Part shown: positions 27,820 to 35,244 of the stretch, piece by piece
Numbering within the stretch: the first letter of the stretch is position 1
Layout of the letters: each line of letters starts with the position of its first letter
Source of the DNA: Streptomyces zinciresistens K42
GTDB lineage: Bacteria > Actinomycetota > Actinomycetes > Streptomycetales > Streptomycetaceae
Direction of reading: 5' to 3'
NCBI RefSeq assembly: GCF_000225525.1
Contig: NZ_AGBF01000006.1
Location: forward strand, 54,720 to 118,719
Length of the DNA: 64,000 nucleotides
The notes under the pieces: model-generated
The model's database searches: none
What the model was told of the DNA's origin: nothing
Seen by the model: the letters and a program-made list of their open reading frames with translations, nothing else
Program-made: the position numbers and the translations under genes

Positions 27820-27847
27820 AGGGCAGTGGCATGATCGCCACTGCCCT
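27820..27847 (+). terminator. Terminator of the glu operon
   Basis: 11-bp perfect stem AGGGCAGTGGC / GCCACTGCCCT with loop ATGATC, followed by TCATCACTT. 28 bases after the gluD stop. Confidence 0.85.
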
Positions 27848-27967
27848 TCATCACTTGACGCAAACACTGGCAATGGGTTGCATACGTTCTGTGATCGTGC
27901 ACCCTGCTCCCACGTTCTGTTCACCCGCGTCCCCCGGGGCACCGCTGCGGGCAGGGGGCGCCGCGCC

Positions 27968-29611
27968 GTGGACCCGGTGATCATCGTCGGGGCGGGACCC
28001 GTCGGGCTCACGCTCGCCCTGGCCCTGGCCCGCCAGGAGGTGCCGTCCGTCGTCCTGGACGAGGGCCCCGGCAAGGACGAACCCCGTCTCGCGCGTACCG
28101 TCGTCCTGCGCGAGGACACCACCGCGCTCCTCGAACGCCTGACCGGGTCGCCCGTCGCCCGCGCCGGGACCCGCTGGGCCGGATGGCGGTCGATGCGGCG
28201 CAAGCAGGTGATGCGCGAGGTCTCCTTCGGCGACGCCCCGGACGGGCCCGAACACCTCACCGGCCCCGCTCCGCTGCACATCGCCCAGCACGTGCTGACC
28301 GGCGCCCTGCGCGCCGCCCTCGTGAACGAGCCGCTGGTGAAGGTCTGCGTCGACAGCCGGCTGGACGCCCTGGAGCAGGAACGCTCCGGCATCACGGCCC
28401 ACACCCGCGGCCCCAAGGGCACCTGGTGGCGCGGCAGTTACGTGGTCGGCTGCGACGGCCCCCGCTCGACCGTGCGCAAGCTCCAGGACATCCGCTTCCC
28501 CGGTCGAACGGCCGTCGAACGACACGCCGTGGCCGCACTGCGCGTGGAACTTCCCTGGGAGGGCCGCGCGTTGCTCCACCGGATGCCGCCGTGGCGGACG
28601 TCCGGCCCCTCGGGCGGGGAGGTGACCGGGCGCCCGCTGCCGGAAGGGGTGTGGCGTCTGGACTGGCTGCTGCCGCCGGGCAAGGACCTCGTCACCCCCG
28701 AGCTGCTGGTGGGCCATGTCCGGGAGACGCTCGGCGGGTGGACCGACGGCCCGACACCGTCGTACGAACTCCTCGACACCGGTGTGCACACGGTCCACCA
28801 CCGCCTGGCCCGCCGCTGGCGCGTGGGGCGGGTCTTCCTCGCCGGGGACGCGGCCCACTGCCTCGGCGCGCTCGGTACGCACGGGCTGGACGAAGGGCTG
28901 CGGGACGCCGACAACCTCGCCTGGAAGCTGGCCCCGGCCTGGCACCACGGGCCGCACGAGGCGCTGCTCGACAGCTACCAGAGCGAGCGGCGCGCGGTCG
29001 TCGCCGCCCGGCTGCGGGCCGCCGACCAGGCCCTGCCGCTGCTGCGGCCCGGCAGCGGCCTGCGCGCGTACGTCCCCGGCTCGACCCGGGGGCACGACGC
29101 GCTGCTGACGGACGGCCACCTGGGACAGGGGGCGATCGGCGCCCCCGGGACGTACGCCGGCTCACCGCTCGCGCCGGGCGCCCTGGAGGGTGAGGTGCCC
29201 GTGGACACCCCGCGCGGGGCGCCCGTCGCCGACGTACGGGTCACCGCGGAGGACGGTTCCTTCGTACAGCTGCGCGACCGGCTCGGGCGTGGCGCGCTGC
29301 TGGTCCTGCTGATCGCCCCGGGCACGGGTGTGTGGGAGCGCAAGCACTGGGCGACGGCCGGGATCATGCCCCGGCTCGCGGCGGCGGTGACGGCGCTGCC
29401 CTACCGGGCCGAGTTGCTGGTCGCCGAGAGCTACCCCGGGGCGGCCGCGCACTCGGTCCTGCTGGTGCGGCCCGACGGCCACCTCGTCACGGCGCTGAGC
29501 GGGGTGCGGCCCGCCGATCTGTACGCGGCCGCCGAGGCCGTCCTGGGCGGACCGGTGAAGGCACCCGCCGAGGCCGCCGCGCAGGCCGGCGCCGCGGCCG
29601 GCTCGCGCTGA
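27968..29611 (+). CDS. FAD-dependent aromatic-ring-type monooxygenase
   Basis: 547-aa flavoprotein hydroxylase with the p-hydroxybenzoate hydroxylase fold. FAD dinucleotide motif VIIVGAGPVGLTLALALA is at the very N-terminus, the DG motif is VVGCDGPRSTVRK, and the second FAD motif is FLAGDAAHCLGALGTHGLDEG. In the last motif the usual PP-x-GGQG is replaced by LGALGTHG, a departure from the canonical family. A C-terminal thioredoxin-like domain (about 400-530) is typical of MhpA/PheA relatives. GTG start chosen directly before the FAD fold; a TTG at 27878 would add 30 Arg/Pro-rich residues. The substrate is unknown. Confidence 0.85.
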   Translation: MDPVIIVGAGPVGLTLALALARQEVPSVVLDEGPGKDEPRLARTVVLREDTTALLERLTGSPVARAGTRWAGWRSMRRKQVMREVSFGDAPDGPEHLTGPAPLHIAQHVLTGALRAALVNEPLVKVCVDSRLDALEQERSGITAHTRGPKGTWWRGSYVVGCDGPRSTVRKLQDIRFPGRTAVERHAVAALRVELPWEGRALLHRMPPWRTSGPSGGEVTGRPLPEGVWRLDWLLPPGKDLVTPELLVGHVRETLGGWTDGPTPSYELLDTGVHTVHHRLARRWRVGRVFLAGDAAHCLGALGTHGLDEGLRDADNLAWKLAPAWHHGPHEALLDSYQSERRAVVAARLRAADQALPLLRPGSGLRAYVPGSTRGHDALLTDGHLGQGAIGAPGTYAGSPLAPGALEGEVPVDTPRGAPVADVRVTAEDGSFVQLRDRLGRGALLVLLIAPGTGVWERKHWATAGIMPRLAAAVTALPYRAELLVAESYPGAAAHSVLLVRPDGHLVTALSGVRPADLYAAAEAVLGGPVKAPAEAAAQAGAAAGSR

Positions 29612-29665
29612 CCGCCGCCCGCGTCGCGCTCGCTGTCACCGTGCGGTCCGCATGGTGACAGCGAG

Positions 29666-29694
29666 TTGACCGGCTCGTACCGGCGTGGTCTACT
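29666..29694 (+). promoter_or_regulatory. Promoter of the Cys-leader/cysteine dioxygenase operon
   Basis: -35 TTGACC (29666-29671), 17-base spacer, -10 TCTACT (29689-29694), then 7 bases to a GTG. The message should start at that GTG, making the leader peptide leaderless. Confidence 0.7.
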
Positions 29695-29701
29695 CCGGAC
29701 C

Positions 29702-29788
29702 GTGACCGACACCTGTGTACGCCTGTGGCGGAGGGTCCACATGGACCTCGTCCGCTACGCGGGCTGCGTGTGTCGCCCGTCCTGCTGA
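29702..29788 (+). CDS. Cysteine-rich leader peptide (28 aa) upstream of cysteine dioxygenase
   Basis: Short frame of 28 codons plus TGA, too short for ordinary gene finding. It contains RRVHMDLVR followed by GCVCRPSC. Four of 28 residues are cysteine, three in the last seven positions, and the stop follows the last one. Actinobacterial leader peptides before sulfur-metabolism genes have the pattern RR-x-H-x-DL-x-R and then cysteines. In mycobacteria leaderless poly-Cys ORFs act as cysteine-responsive attenuators. The GTG lies 7 bases after a -10 box. The leader stop is 89 bases before the dioxygenase start. Role (cysteine sensing by stalling) is inferred from the family and the downstream gene. 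Confidence 0.75.
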   Translation: MTDTCVRLWRRVHMDLVRYAGCVCRPSC

Positions 29789-29877
29789 ACTCGCATCCCC
29801 CTTTTCCGCCGTGCGCCGCCAGTCGCCGACTGCGCCGTCGCGCGCGCTCTTCGCGAACTTCTCCAGGACGGTGCCCC

Positions 29878-30501
29878 TTGTCTGTCCCCTCTCTCACCGC
29901 CGCGACTGCCGCCTCCCAGCCGGATTCCGCGGCGGCTTCCGTGCGGATGGCCGTCGCCTCCGGAACGGCTTCCGTCCCGGCCGGCGCGGCGGTTCCCGCA
30001 CCGGCTTCCGAGCCGACCCAGGCGGATCTCCTCGACTTCGCGCGGCGCACGGCCGCCGACACCGAACTGATCGCCTCACTCCCGCTCGACCCCGAGGGCC
30101 GCACCTGGGTACGGCTCGACGGTCCCGGTGGCAGCGAGGCGTGGCTGATCGGCTGGCCACCCGGGACGGGCACCGGCTGGCACGACCACGCGGAGTCCGT
30201 GGGGGCGTTCGTCACGGCGTCCGGTGAACTCAGGGAGCACTCCCTCGCCGTCCGGCTGCCCGCCGACGGCTGGAAGACGCTCGAACTGCACGAGGACGTC
30301 GACCGCTCACGTCTGCTGCCGGCCGGCAAGGGGCGTTCCTTCGGCCGTCATCATGTCCACGAGGTCCTCAACGAGTCCTCCGACCGGCACGCTGTCTCCG
30401 TACACGCCTACTACCCGCCCCTGCCGCGGATCCGCCGCTTCAGCCGCAGCGGGCCGGTCCTGCGACTGGAGCAGGTGGAGAGCCCGGAGGACTGGCAGTG
30501 A
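29878..30501 (+). CDS. Cysteine dioxygenase (cupin)
   Basis: 207-aa cupin enzyme oxidising L-cysteine to cysteine sulfinate with O2 and Fe(II). Metal ligands are readable: His102 and His104 in GTGWHDHAES, and a third His in GRHHVHEVLN (about 158-161). An Ala/Ser-rich N-terminal ~45 residues precede the cupin. TTG start proposed with AGGA 9 bases upstream. Another in-frame start is possible (for example the ATG at 29947), so the start is tentative. Overlaps the rhodanese gene by 4 bases (GTGA). Likely controlled by the cysteine-rich leader. Confidence 0.85.
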   Translation: MSVPSLTAATAASQPDSAAASVRMAVASGTASVPAGAAVPAPASEPTQADLLDFARRTAADTELIASLPLDPEGRTWVRLDGPGGSEAWLIGWPPGTGTGWHDHAESVGAFVTASGELREHSLAVRLPADGWKTLELHEDVDRSRLLPAGKGRSFGRHHVHEVLNESSDRHAVSVHAYYPPLPRIRRFSRSGPVLRLEQVESPEDWQ

Positions 30502-30938
30502 GCGCGCACGAGACCGGCCCGGACGCGGACTTCCCGGGTGAACGGCCCGTCGGCATCGACGAGTTGCTGGAGCGGGTGCGCTCCGGCTACGAGCGGATAG
30601 CGGCGCCGGACGCGTACGAGGCCGCGCGGGGCGGCGAGGCCCTGCTGGTCGACATCCGGTACGCGGCGCTGCGCGAGCGGGACGGACTGATCCCCGGCGC
30701 CCTCGTCATCGAGCGCAACGAGGTGGAGTGGCGGCTCGATCCGCAGGGCAGCCACCGCGTCCCCGAGGCCACCGGTCACGCGCTGCGCGTCGTGGTGTTC
30801 TGCAACGAGGGGTACGCGTCGAGCCTGGCCGTCGAATCGCTGCGGCGCCTGGGGCTGTACCGGGCCACGGATCTGATCGGCGGATTCCAGGCGTGGCGGG
30901 CGCTGGGCCTGCCGGTGACACCGGAGTCCGCGCACTGA
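30498..30938 (+). CDS. Rhodanese-domain sulfurtransferase
   Basis: 146-aa single-domain rhodanese. Catalytic Cys102 is in VVFCNEGYASSLAV. LLVDIRYAALRERDGLIPGALVIERNEVEWRL is the usual N-terminal half, interrupted here to respect length: LLVDIRYAALRE then DGLIPGALVIERNEVEWR. GLYRATDLIGGFQAW is the usual C-terminal signature. GTG start inside the stop of the cysteine dioxygenase gene, so the two are translationally coupled. Together they suggest cysteine sulfur catabolism or sulfane transfer. Confidence 0.9.
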   Translation: MSAHETGPDADFPGERPVGIDELLERVRSGYERIAAPDAYEAARGGEALLVDIRYAALRERDGLIPGALVIERNEVEWRLDPQGSHRVPEATGHALRVVVFCNEGYASSLAVESLRRLGLYRATDLIGGFQAWRALGLPVTPESAH

Positions 30939-31113
30939 CGTCGCGCGCACGTCCCCGGACGTCGCGCCTCCTCAAGGGCCCGGTCCGCACCGGAGGGTCG
31001 CCTCCGTACTCGTGGTTCCTCATCGGGGGCTCGGTTCCGGACGCGATGGGCGCCCCCGCGCGTCCACCGTGTCCGGGCCGGCGCCCTCCGTCCGATCCCG
31101 GCCCTCGCCGGCG

Positions 31114-31956
31114 TCAGAATCCCTCGTCCCCCAGGAACTCCGTCTCCTCGCCCTCCTCCTCCAGGGCCTGCCGGACCACGCGCAGGGCCATGCCCTCGGG
31201 ATAGCCCTTGCGGGCCAGCATCCCCGCGAGCCGCCGCAGCCGCTTGTCGCGGTCCAGCCCGCGTGTGGAGCGCAGTTTGCGGGCGACGAGGTCGCGTGCG
31301 GTCGCCTCCTCCTGCTCGGAGTCGAGCTGGGCTACGGCCGTGTCGATCAGTGCGGAGTCGACGCCCTTGGTGCGCAGCTCCTGGACGAGCGCGCGCCGGG
31401 CGAGCCCCCGGGAGTGGTGCCGGGACTCCACCCAGGCGTCCGCGAACGCGCTGTCGTCGATGAGGCCGGCCTCCTCGAACCGCGACAGCACCTCCTCGGC
31501 GGCGTCGTCCGGGATCTCCCGCTTGCGCAGGGCGTCCGCGAGCTGTCTGCGTGTGCGCGGGGTCCCGGTGAGCAGGCGCAGGCAGATCGCCCGTGCCCGC
31601 TCCACCGGGTCCCCTGGGGGCGTCCCCTCCTCGGCCCTCGACGAGGAAGAGGCGCCTCCGTCCTCACCGGACGGCTCCGTGTGCCCGCGTCTGCGGCGCC
31701 CTCGGGTGCCACCCGGACCGTCCGTGCCCCGGGTCCCGCCGCGTGCGCGGCGCGAACCGCCCCGAGAGCCGCCGGCCCCGTACGCCGAGCCGCCCTCACG
31801 CCGTGCCTCGCTGTCGTGTCCCCCGTCCGTTTCCTGGGCCGCGCCCTCTCCCCGGGCATGCGTGCCCGGGTCGGAGAAGCCCTCGTCACCGCTGCCCCGC
31901 CCCCGGGGGGTCTCCGGGGAGAAGGTGTACTCGGCCCAGTCCGTTCGCCGTGTCAC
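31114..31956 (-). CDS. recX: RecA regulatory protein RecX
   Basis: 280-aa RecA modulator. The three-helix repeats occupy about residues 120-275: AICLRLLTGTPRTRRQLADA, LIDDSAFADAWVESR and GLARRALVQELRTKGVD. It is about 100 residues longer than ordinary RecX because of an Arg/Gly/Ser-rich, probably disordered N-terminal extension. GTG start 3 bases after the recA stop, so it is co-transcribed and probably translationally coupled. Confidence 0.93.
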   Translation of the reverse strand: MTRRTDWAEYTFSPETPRGRGSGDEGFSDPGTHARGEGAAQETDGGHDSEARREGGSAYGAGGSRGGSRRARGGTRGTDGPGGTRGRRRRGHTEPSGEDGGASSSSRAEEGTPPGDPVERARAICLRLLTGTPRTRRQLADALRKREIPDDAAEEVLSRFEEAGLIDDSAFADAWVESRHHSRGLARRALVQELRTKGVDSALIDTAVAQLDSEQEEATARDLVARKLRSTRGLDRDKRLRRLAGMLARKGYPEGMALRVVRQALEEEGEETEFLGDEGF

Positions 31957-31959
31957 GGA

Positions 31960-33084
31960 TCAGCTCTTGGCCGCCGCGGCCTTGGTCTTCGCCGCCTTGG
32001 CCGCCGGGGCGGGCACCGTCTTCGCGGCGTCGTCCGCGGGGGCGGAGCCGGCCGCGTCCGCGCCCGGCTCGGCCGCCGGCTCCTCCGGCCGCACGCCGAC
32101 GCCCAGCTTCTCCTTGATCTTCTTCTCGATCTCGTTGGCCAGGTCGGGGTTGTCCTTCAGGAAGTTGCGCGCGTTCTCCTTGCCCTGGCCGAGCTGGTCG
32201 CCCTCGTACGTGTACCAGGCGCCGGCCTTGCGGACGAAGCCGTGCTCCACGCCCATGTCGATCAGGCCGCCCTCACGGCTGATGCCCTGGCCGTAGAGGA
32301 TGTCGAACTCGGCCTGCTTGAAGGGGGGCGCGACCTTGTTCTTGACGACCTTGCAGCGGGTGCGGTTGCCGACGGCGTCGGTGCCGTCCTTCAGGGTCTC
32401 GATGCGGCGGATGTCGATACGCACCGAGGCGTAGAACTTCAGCGCGCGGCCACCGGTCGTGGTCTCCGGCGAGCCGAACATCACGCCGATCTTCTCGCGG
32501 AGCTGGTTGATGAAGATCGCGGTGGTCTTCGACTGGTTGAGTGCGCTGGTGATCTTCCGCAGGGCCTGGCTCATCAGACGGGCCTGGAGACCGACGTGGC
32601 TGTCGCCCATCTCGCCCTCGATCTCCGCGCGCGGGACGAGCGCGGCGACGGAGTCGATGACGATGAGGTCGAGCGCTCCGGAGCGGACCAGCATGTCCAC
32701 GATCTCCAGGGCCTGCTCGCCGTTGTCCGGCTGGGACAGGATCAGGTTGTCGATGTCGACGCCGAGCTTCTTCGCGTACTCGGGGTCGAGGGCGTGCTCG
32801 GCGTCCACGAAGGCGACCTGGCCGCCGGCCTTCTGGGCGTTCGCCACCGCGTGCAGGGTCAGCGTGGTCTTGCCGGAGGACTCCGGTCCGTAGATCTCGA
32901 CGACACGGCCGCGTGGCAGGCCGCCGACGCCGAGGGCCACGTCGAGCGCGGTCGACCCGGTCGAGATGACCTCGATGGGCTCCATCGACCGCTCGCCCAT
33001 GCGCATGACCGCGCCTTTGCCGAATTGTCGTTCAATCTGTGCGAGTGCGGCTTCGAGAGCCTTCTCGCGGTCGGTTCCTGCCAT
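31960..33084 (-). CDS. recA: Recombinase RecA
   Basis: 374-aa homologous-recombination ATPase and SOS coprotease. P-loop GPESSGKTT, Walker B region [19 protein letters not shown]1/L2 loops including [16 protein letters not shown], and an intein-free sequence throughout. The C-terminal ~45 residues are an Ala/Lys-rich actinobacterial tail. ATG with GGTGGA 4-5 bases upstream. Followed by recX. The 361-base upstream region carries both a LexA-like element and a damage-type motif (separate entries), matching the dual control described for actinobacterial recA. Confidence 0.98.
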   Translation of the reverse strand: MAGTDREKALEAALAQIERQFGKGAVMRMGERSMEPIEVISTGSTALDVALGVGGLPRGRVVEIYGPESSGKTTLTLHAVANAQKAGGQVAFVDAEHALDPEYAKKLGVDIDNLILSQPDNGEQALEIVDMLVRSGALDLIVIDSVAALVPRAEIEGEMGDSHVGLQARLMSQALRKITSALNQSKTTAIFINQLREKIGVMFGSPETTTGGRALKFYASVRIDIRRIETLKDGTDAVGNRTRCKVVKNKVAPPFKQAEFDILYGQGISREGGLIDMGVEHGFVRKAGAWYTYEGDQLGQGKENARNFLKDNPDLANEIEKKIKEKLGVGVRPEEPAAEPGADAAGSAPADDAAKTVPAPAAKAAKTKAAAAKS

Positions 33085-33127
33085 GGGTTCCACCCGGTTT
33101 GCTTGAGTCGATCGCTTCACGTCAAAG

Positions 33128-33150
33128 ACGCTAACGCCTGCCACTGACAA
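33128..33150 (-). promoter_or_regulatory. PafBC/RecA-NDp-type promoter of recA
   Basis: TTGTCAGTG, 8 bases, TAGCGT on the minus strand; perfect match to TTGTCRGTG-N8-TANNNT. Leaves a ~40-base leader before the ATG. Confidence 0.88.
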
Positions 33151-33247
33151 TGCGCCCCGACGCCCGTCCAGCCTGTGGATAACTCGGGTACTTCTCCGTA
33201 GAAAACCAGGCGAACCACCCGCTGCGCACCCTGCCGGAGCTTCCATA

Positions 33248-33260
33248 AGAATGGATGTTC
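33248..33260 (-). promoter_or_regulatory. LexA (SOS)-like element upstream of recA
   Basis: GAACATCCATTCT, preceded by TC, so TCGAAC is a complete left half-site while the right half ATTCT is imperfect. From memory, the same element has been described upstream of Streptomyces recA as a Cheo-box relative. Confidence 0.7.
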
Positions 33261-33349
33261 GATTTTTGTGTCAAGCGCACCACGCGACACTCGCGGGGGT
33301 GATGTGGGGGCCCGGGACGGGCCCGGACTCCCCCGGCGGCCCGCATCCG

Positions 33350-33369
33350 ACGTCCCGTTTCCGGGACGT
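33350..33369 (-). terminator. Hairpin downstream of the AI-2E family gene
   Basis: 8-bp perfect stem ACGTCCCG / CGGGACGT with loop TTTC, about 75 bases after the stop and upstream of the recA promoter. It probably separates the two transcripts. Confidence 0.6.
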
Positions 33370-33445
33370 TGCCGGAGGTCACCGCCCCCGTCTGCGGCCC
33401 GGCCTTCGCCTGCCCCCGGCCGTCCGGCCGTGACGGGCGTCCGTC

Positions 33446-34909
33446 TCAGGCGGAGCCGCCGCCGGAGCCGTTGGAGCCGTTGGAGCCGCCGGAGCCGTTG
33501 GAGTCCGGATCAGTCCCGGTGCCCGAACCGGGGTCCCGACCGGGCTCGGTGTCCGGACCGGGCTTGGAGCCCCGTCCGGGTCTGGGGTCCGGGCCCGAGG
33601 CGGCGTCCGGGTCGGAATCCGGTCCGGGCCGGGGCTCCGGGCCAGGTCCGGGCTCGGGTCGCGGCCTCGGCTCCGGCCGTGCCGCTCCCGGTACGTGATA
33701 CCACAGCGTGCGTACGCGGACGACCAGACCGCGGCCCGCGGCCCGCACCCGGTGCCCGTGCACACGCGGGTCGTCCGTGACGTCGTACCGCTTCACGTAC
33801 GCCCCCAGGAACGCCTGGAGCGTGGCGACAGCCGGAATGGCGATCAGCGCGCCCACCGCGCCGAGGAGGGCGGTGCCCGCGATGACCGACCCGAAGGCCA
33901 CGGCGGGGTGGATGTCGACGGTCTTGGAGGTCAGCTTGGGCTGGAGCATGTAGTTCTCGAACTGCTGGTAGACCACGACGAACACCAGCACCCACAGCGC
34001 GTACCAGGGAGCGACGGTGAACGCGATCAGCATGGGCAGGGCACCCGCGAGATAGGTGCCGATGGTGGGGATGAACTGCGAGACCAGGCCCACCCACACC
34101 GCGAGCACGGGCGCGTACGGCACATCGAGGCTCGCCAGCAGGATGTAGTGCGCGATGCCGGAGACGAGCGCCATCAGTCCGCGTGAGTACAGGTAGCCGC
34201 CGGTCTTGATGACGGCGATCTCCCACGCGCGCAGCACCTCGGCCTGCCGGGCCGGCGGCAGCACGGAGCACAGTGCCCGGCGCAGTCGCGGGCCGTCCGC
34301 GGCGAAGTAGAACGAGAACAGCGTGATCGTCAGCAGTTGGAAGAGCCCGCCGAGGACCTGGGCGGACACGTCGAGGACGCCGGTGGCGCTGTTCTGCACG
34401 TAGTTGCGCAGCCAGTCGGAGCGGAGCAGCCCCTCCTGGACGTCGACACGGCGCAGTTCGGTGTTGAAGTGCCCGTTGATCCAGTTGATGACGGAGTCGA
34501 GGTACTGCGGGAAGTCCTCGACGATCTTGATGATCTGGCCCGCGAGCATGGACCCCAGCAGGGTCACGAACCCGGCGGCGATCACCATCACGGCGAGGAA
34601 GACGGTGGCCGTGGCCAGTCCCCGGCGCAGTCCGCGCGACGCCATCCAGCTCACCGCGGGCTCGATGGCGAGGGCAAGGAAGAACGCGATGAGGATGTTG
34701 ATCAGCAACCCGGTGAGCTGGTGGAACGCCCAGCTGCCCAGCTGGAACGCGCCGACGAGCGTCAACGCCAGCACCATGGCGCGCGGCAGCCAGCGCGGCA
34801 TGCGGGAACCGGGCCCGGCGCCACCCTCGCCCGGGGGCGGAAGGGGCGGCGTCGTGCCGAACGGGGACCCGTGCCGGGCGAGCGGCCCGGTCTCGTCAGT
34901 GCTTGCCAC
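33446..34909 (-). CDS. AI-2E family (PerM-type) membrane transporter with long repetitive tail
   Basis: 487-aa polytopic membrane protein of the AI-2E/PerM family; these export various small solutes and the substrate here is unknown. About eight hydrophobic segments lie between residues 35 and 385. Family residues include FSFYFAADGPRLRRAL, VGLVSQFIPTIGTYLAGALP and YMLQPKLTSKTVDIHP. The last ~95 residues are Pro/Gly/Asp/Glu-rich repeats ending in Asn/Gly/Ser, encoded by repetitive DNA at about 33446-33690. GTG at 34909 is favoured over 34927 because a -10-like GAGACT ends 6 bases upstream, with a damage-type motif before it. Conserved upstream neighbour of recA. Confidence 0.88.
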   Translation of the reverse strand: MASTDETGPLARHGSPFGTTPPLPPPGEGGAGPGSRMPRWLPRAMVLALTLVGAFQLGSWAFHQLTGLLINILIAFFLALAIEPAVSWMASRGLRRGLATATVFLAVMVIAAGFVTLLGSMLAGQIIKIVEDFPQYLDSVINWINGHFNTELRRVDVQEGLLRSDWLRNYVQNSATGVLDVSAQVLGGLFQLLTITLFSFYFAADGPRLRRALCSVLPPARQAEVLRAWEIAVIKTGGYLYSRGLMALVSGIAHYILLASLDVPYAPVLAVWVGLVSQFIPTIGTYLAGALPMLIAFTVAPWYALWVLVFVVVYQQFENYMLQPKLTSKTVDIHPAVAFGSVIAGTALLGAVGALIAIPAVATLQAFLGAYVKRYDVTDDPRVHGHRVRAAGRGLVVRVRTLWYHVPGAARPEPRPRPEPGPGPEPRPGPDSDPDAASGPDPRPGRGSKPGPDTEPGRDPGSGTGTDPDSNGSGGSNGSNGSGGGSA

Positions 34910-34915
34910 GGAGCA

Positions 34916-34938
34916 AGTCTCGCCCACCCCGCCGACAA
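34916..34938 (-). promoter_or_regulatory. Candidate PafBC-type promoter of the AI-2E family gene
   Basis: TTGTCGGCG, exactly 8 bases, GAGACT, then 6 bases to the GTG. Eight of nine motif positions match; the -10 has G instead of T at its first base. Confidence 0.5.
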
Positions 34939-34969
34939 TCGGGCCTGGTCGTGCGGTGTTCGGTACAGG

Positions 34970-35164
34970 TCAACGCCGCTCCCCCGGAACGTTCATGACG
35001 TCGCAGACCACACGCCACACGTCCTTGGTGTCCCAGCCCGCTTCCAGCGCCTCGTTCACCGTGCGCCCGCCCAGTTCCGCCATCACGTGATCGCGCGCGA
35101 AGGTGTCCGAGTGCCCCGGACCGAAGTGGTCCGCCATCCGCTGCCAGAAGACCGTCAACCGCAT
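34970..35164 (-). CDS. DUF3046 family protein
   Basis: 64-aa small helical protein. MRLTVFWQRMADHFG, then SDTFARDHVMAELGGRTV and KDVWRVVCDVMNVP, is the DUF3046 pattern. In mycobacteria a DUF3046 gene also lies upstream of recA-recX, so the linkage is old. ATG with no SD; GATACT lies 6 bases upstream, so it is possibly leaderless. Function unknown. Confidence 0.85.
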   Translation of the reverse strand: MRLTVFWQRMADHFGPGHSDTFARDHVMAELGGRTVNEALEAGWDTKDVWRVVCDVMNVPGERR

Positions 35165-35209
35165 GCGTCCAGTATCCCGCCCCTGAGGGTGGGCCTGTGA
35201 CGGGACCGC

Positions 35210-35237
35210 TTGCCAGGGCCGCTCGGCGCCCTACGGT
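35210..35237 (+). promoter_or_regulatory. Promoter of a leaderless gene
   Basis: -35 TTGCCA (35210-35215), 16-base spacer, -10 TACGGT (35232-35237), ATG 7 bases later. Transcription should begin at the ATG. Confidence 0.65.
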
Positions 35238-35244
35238 CTGACGC

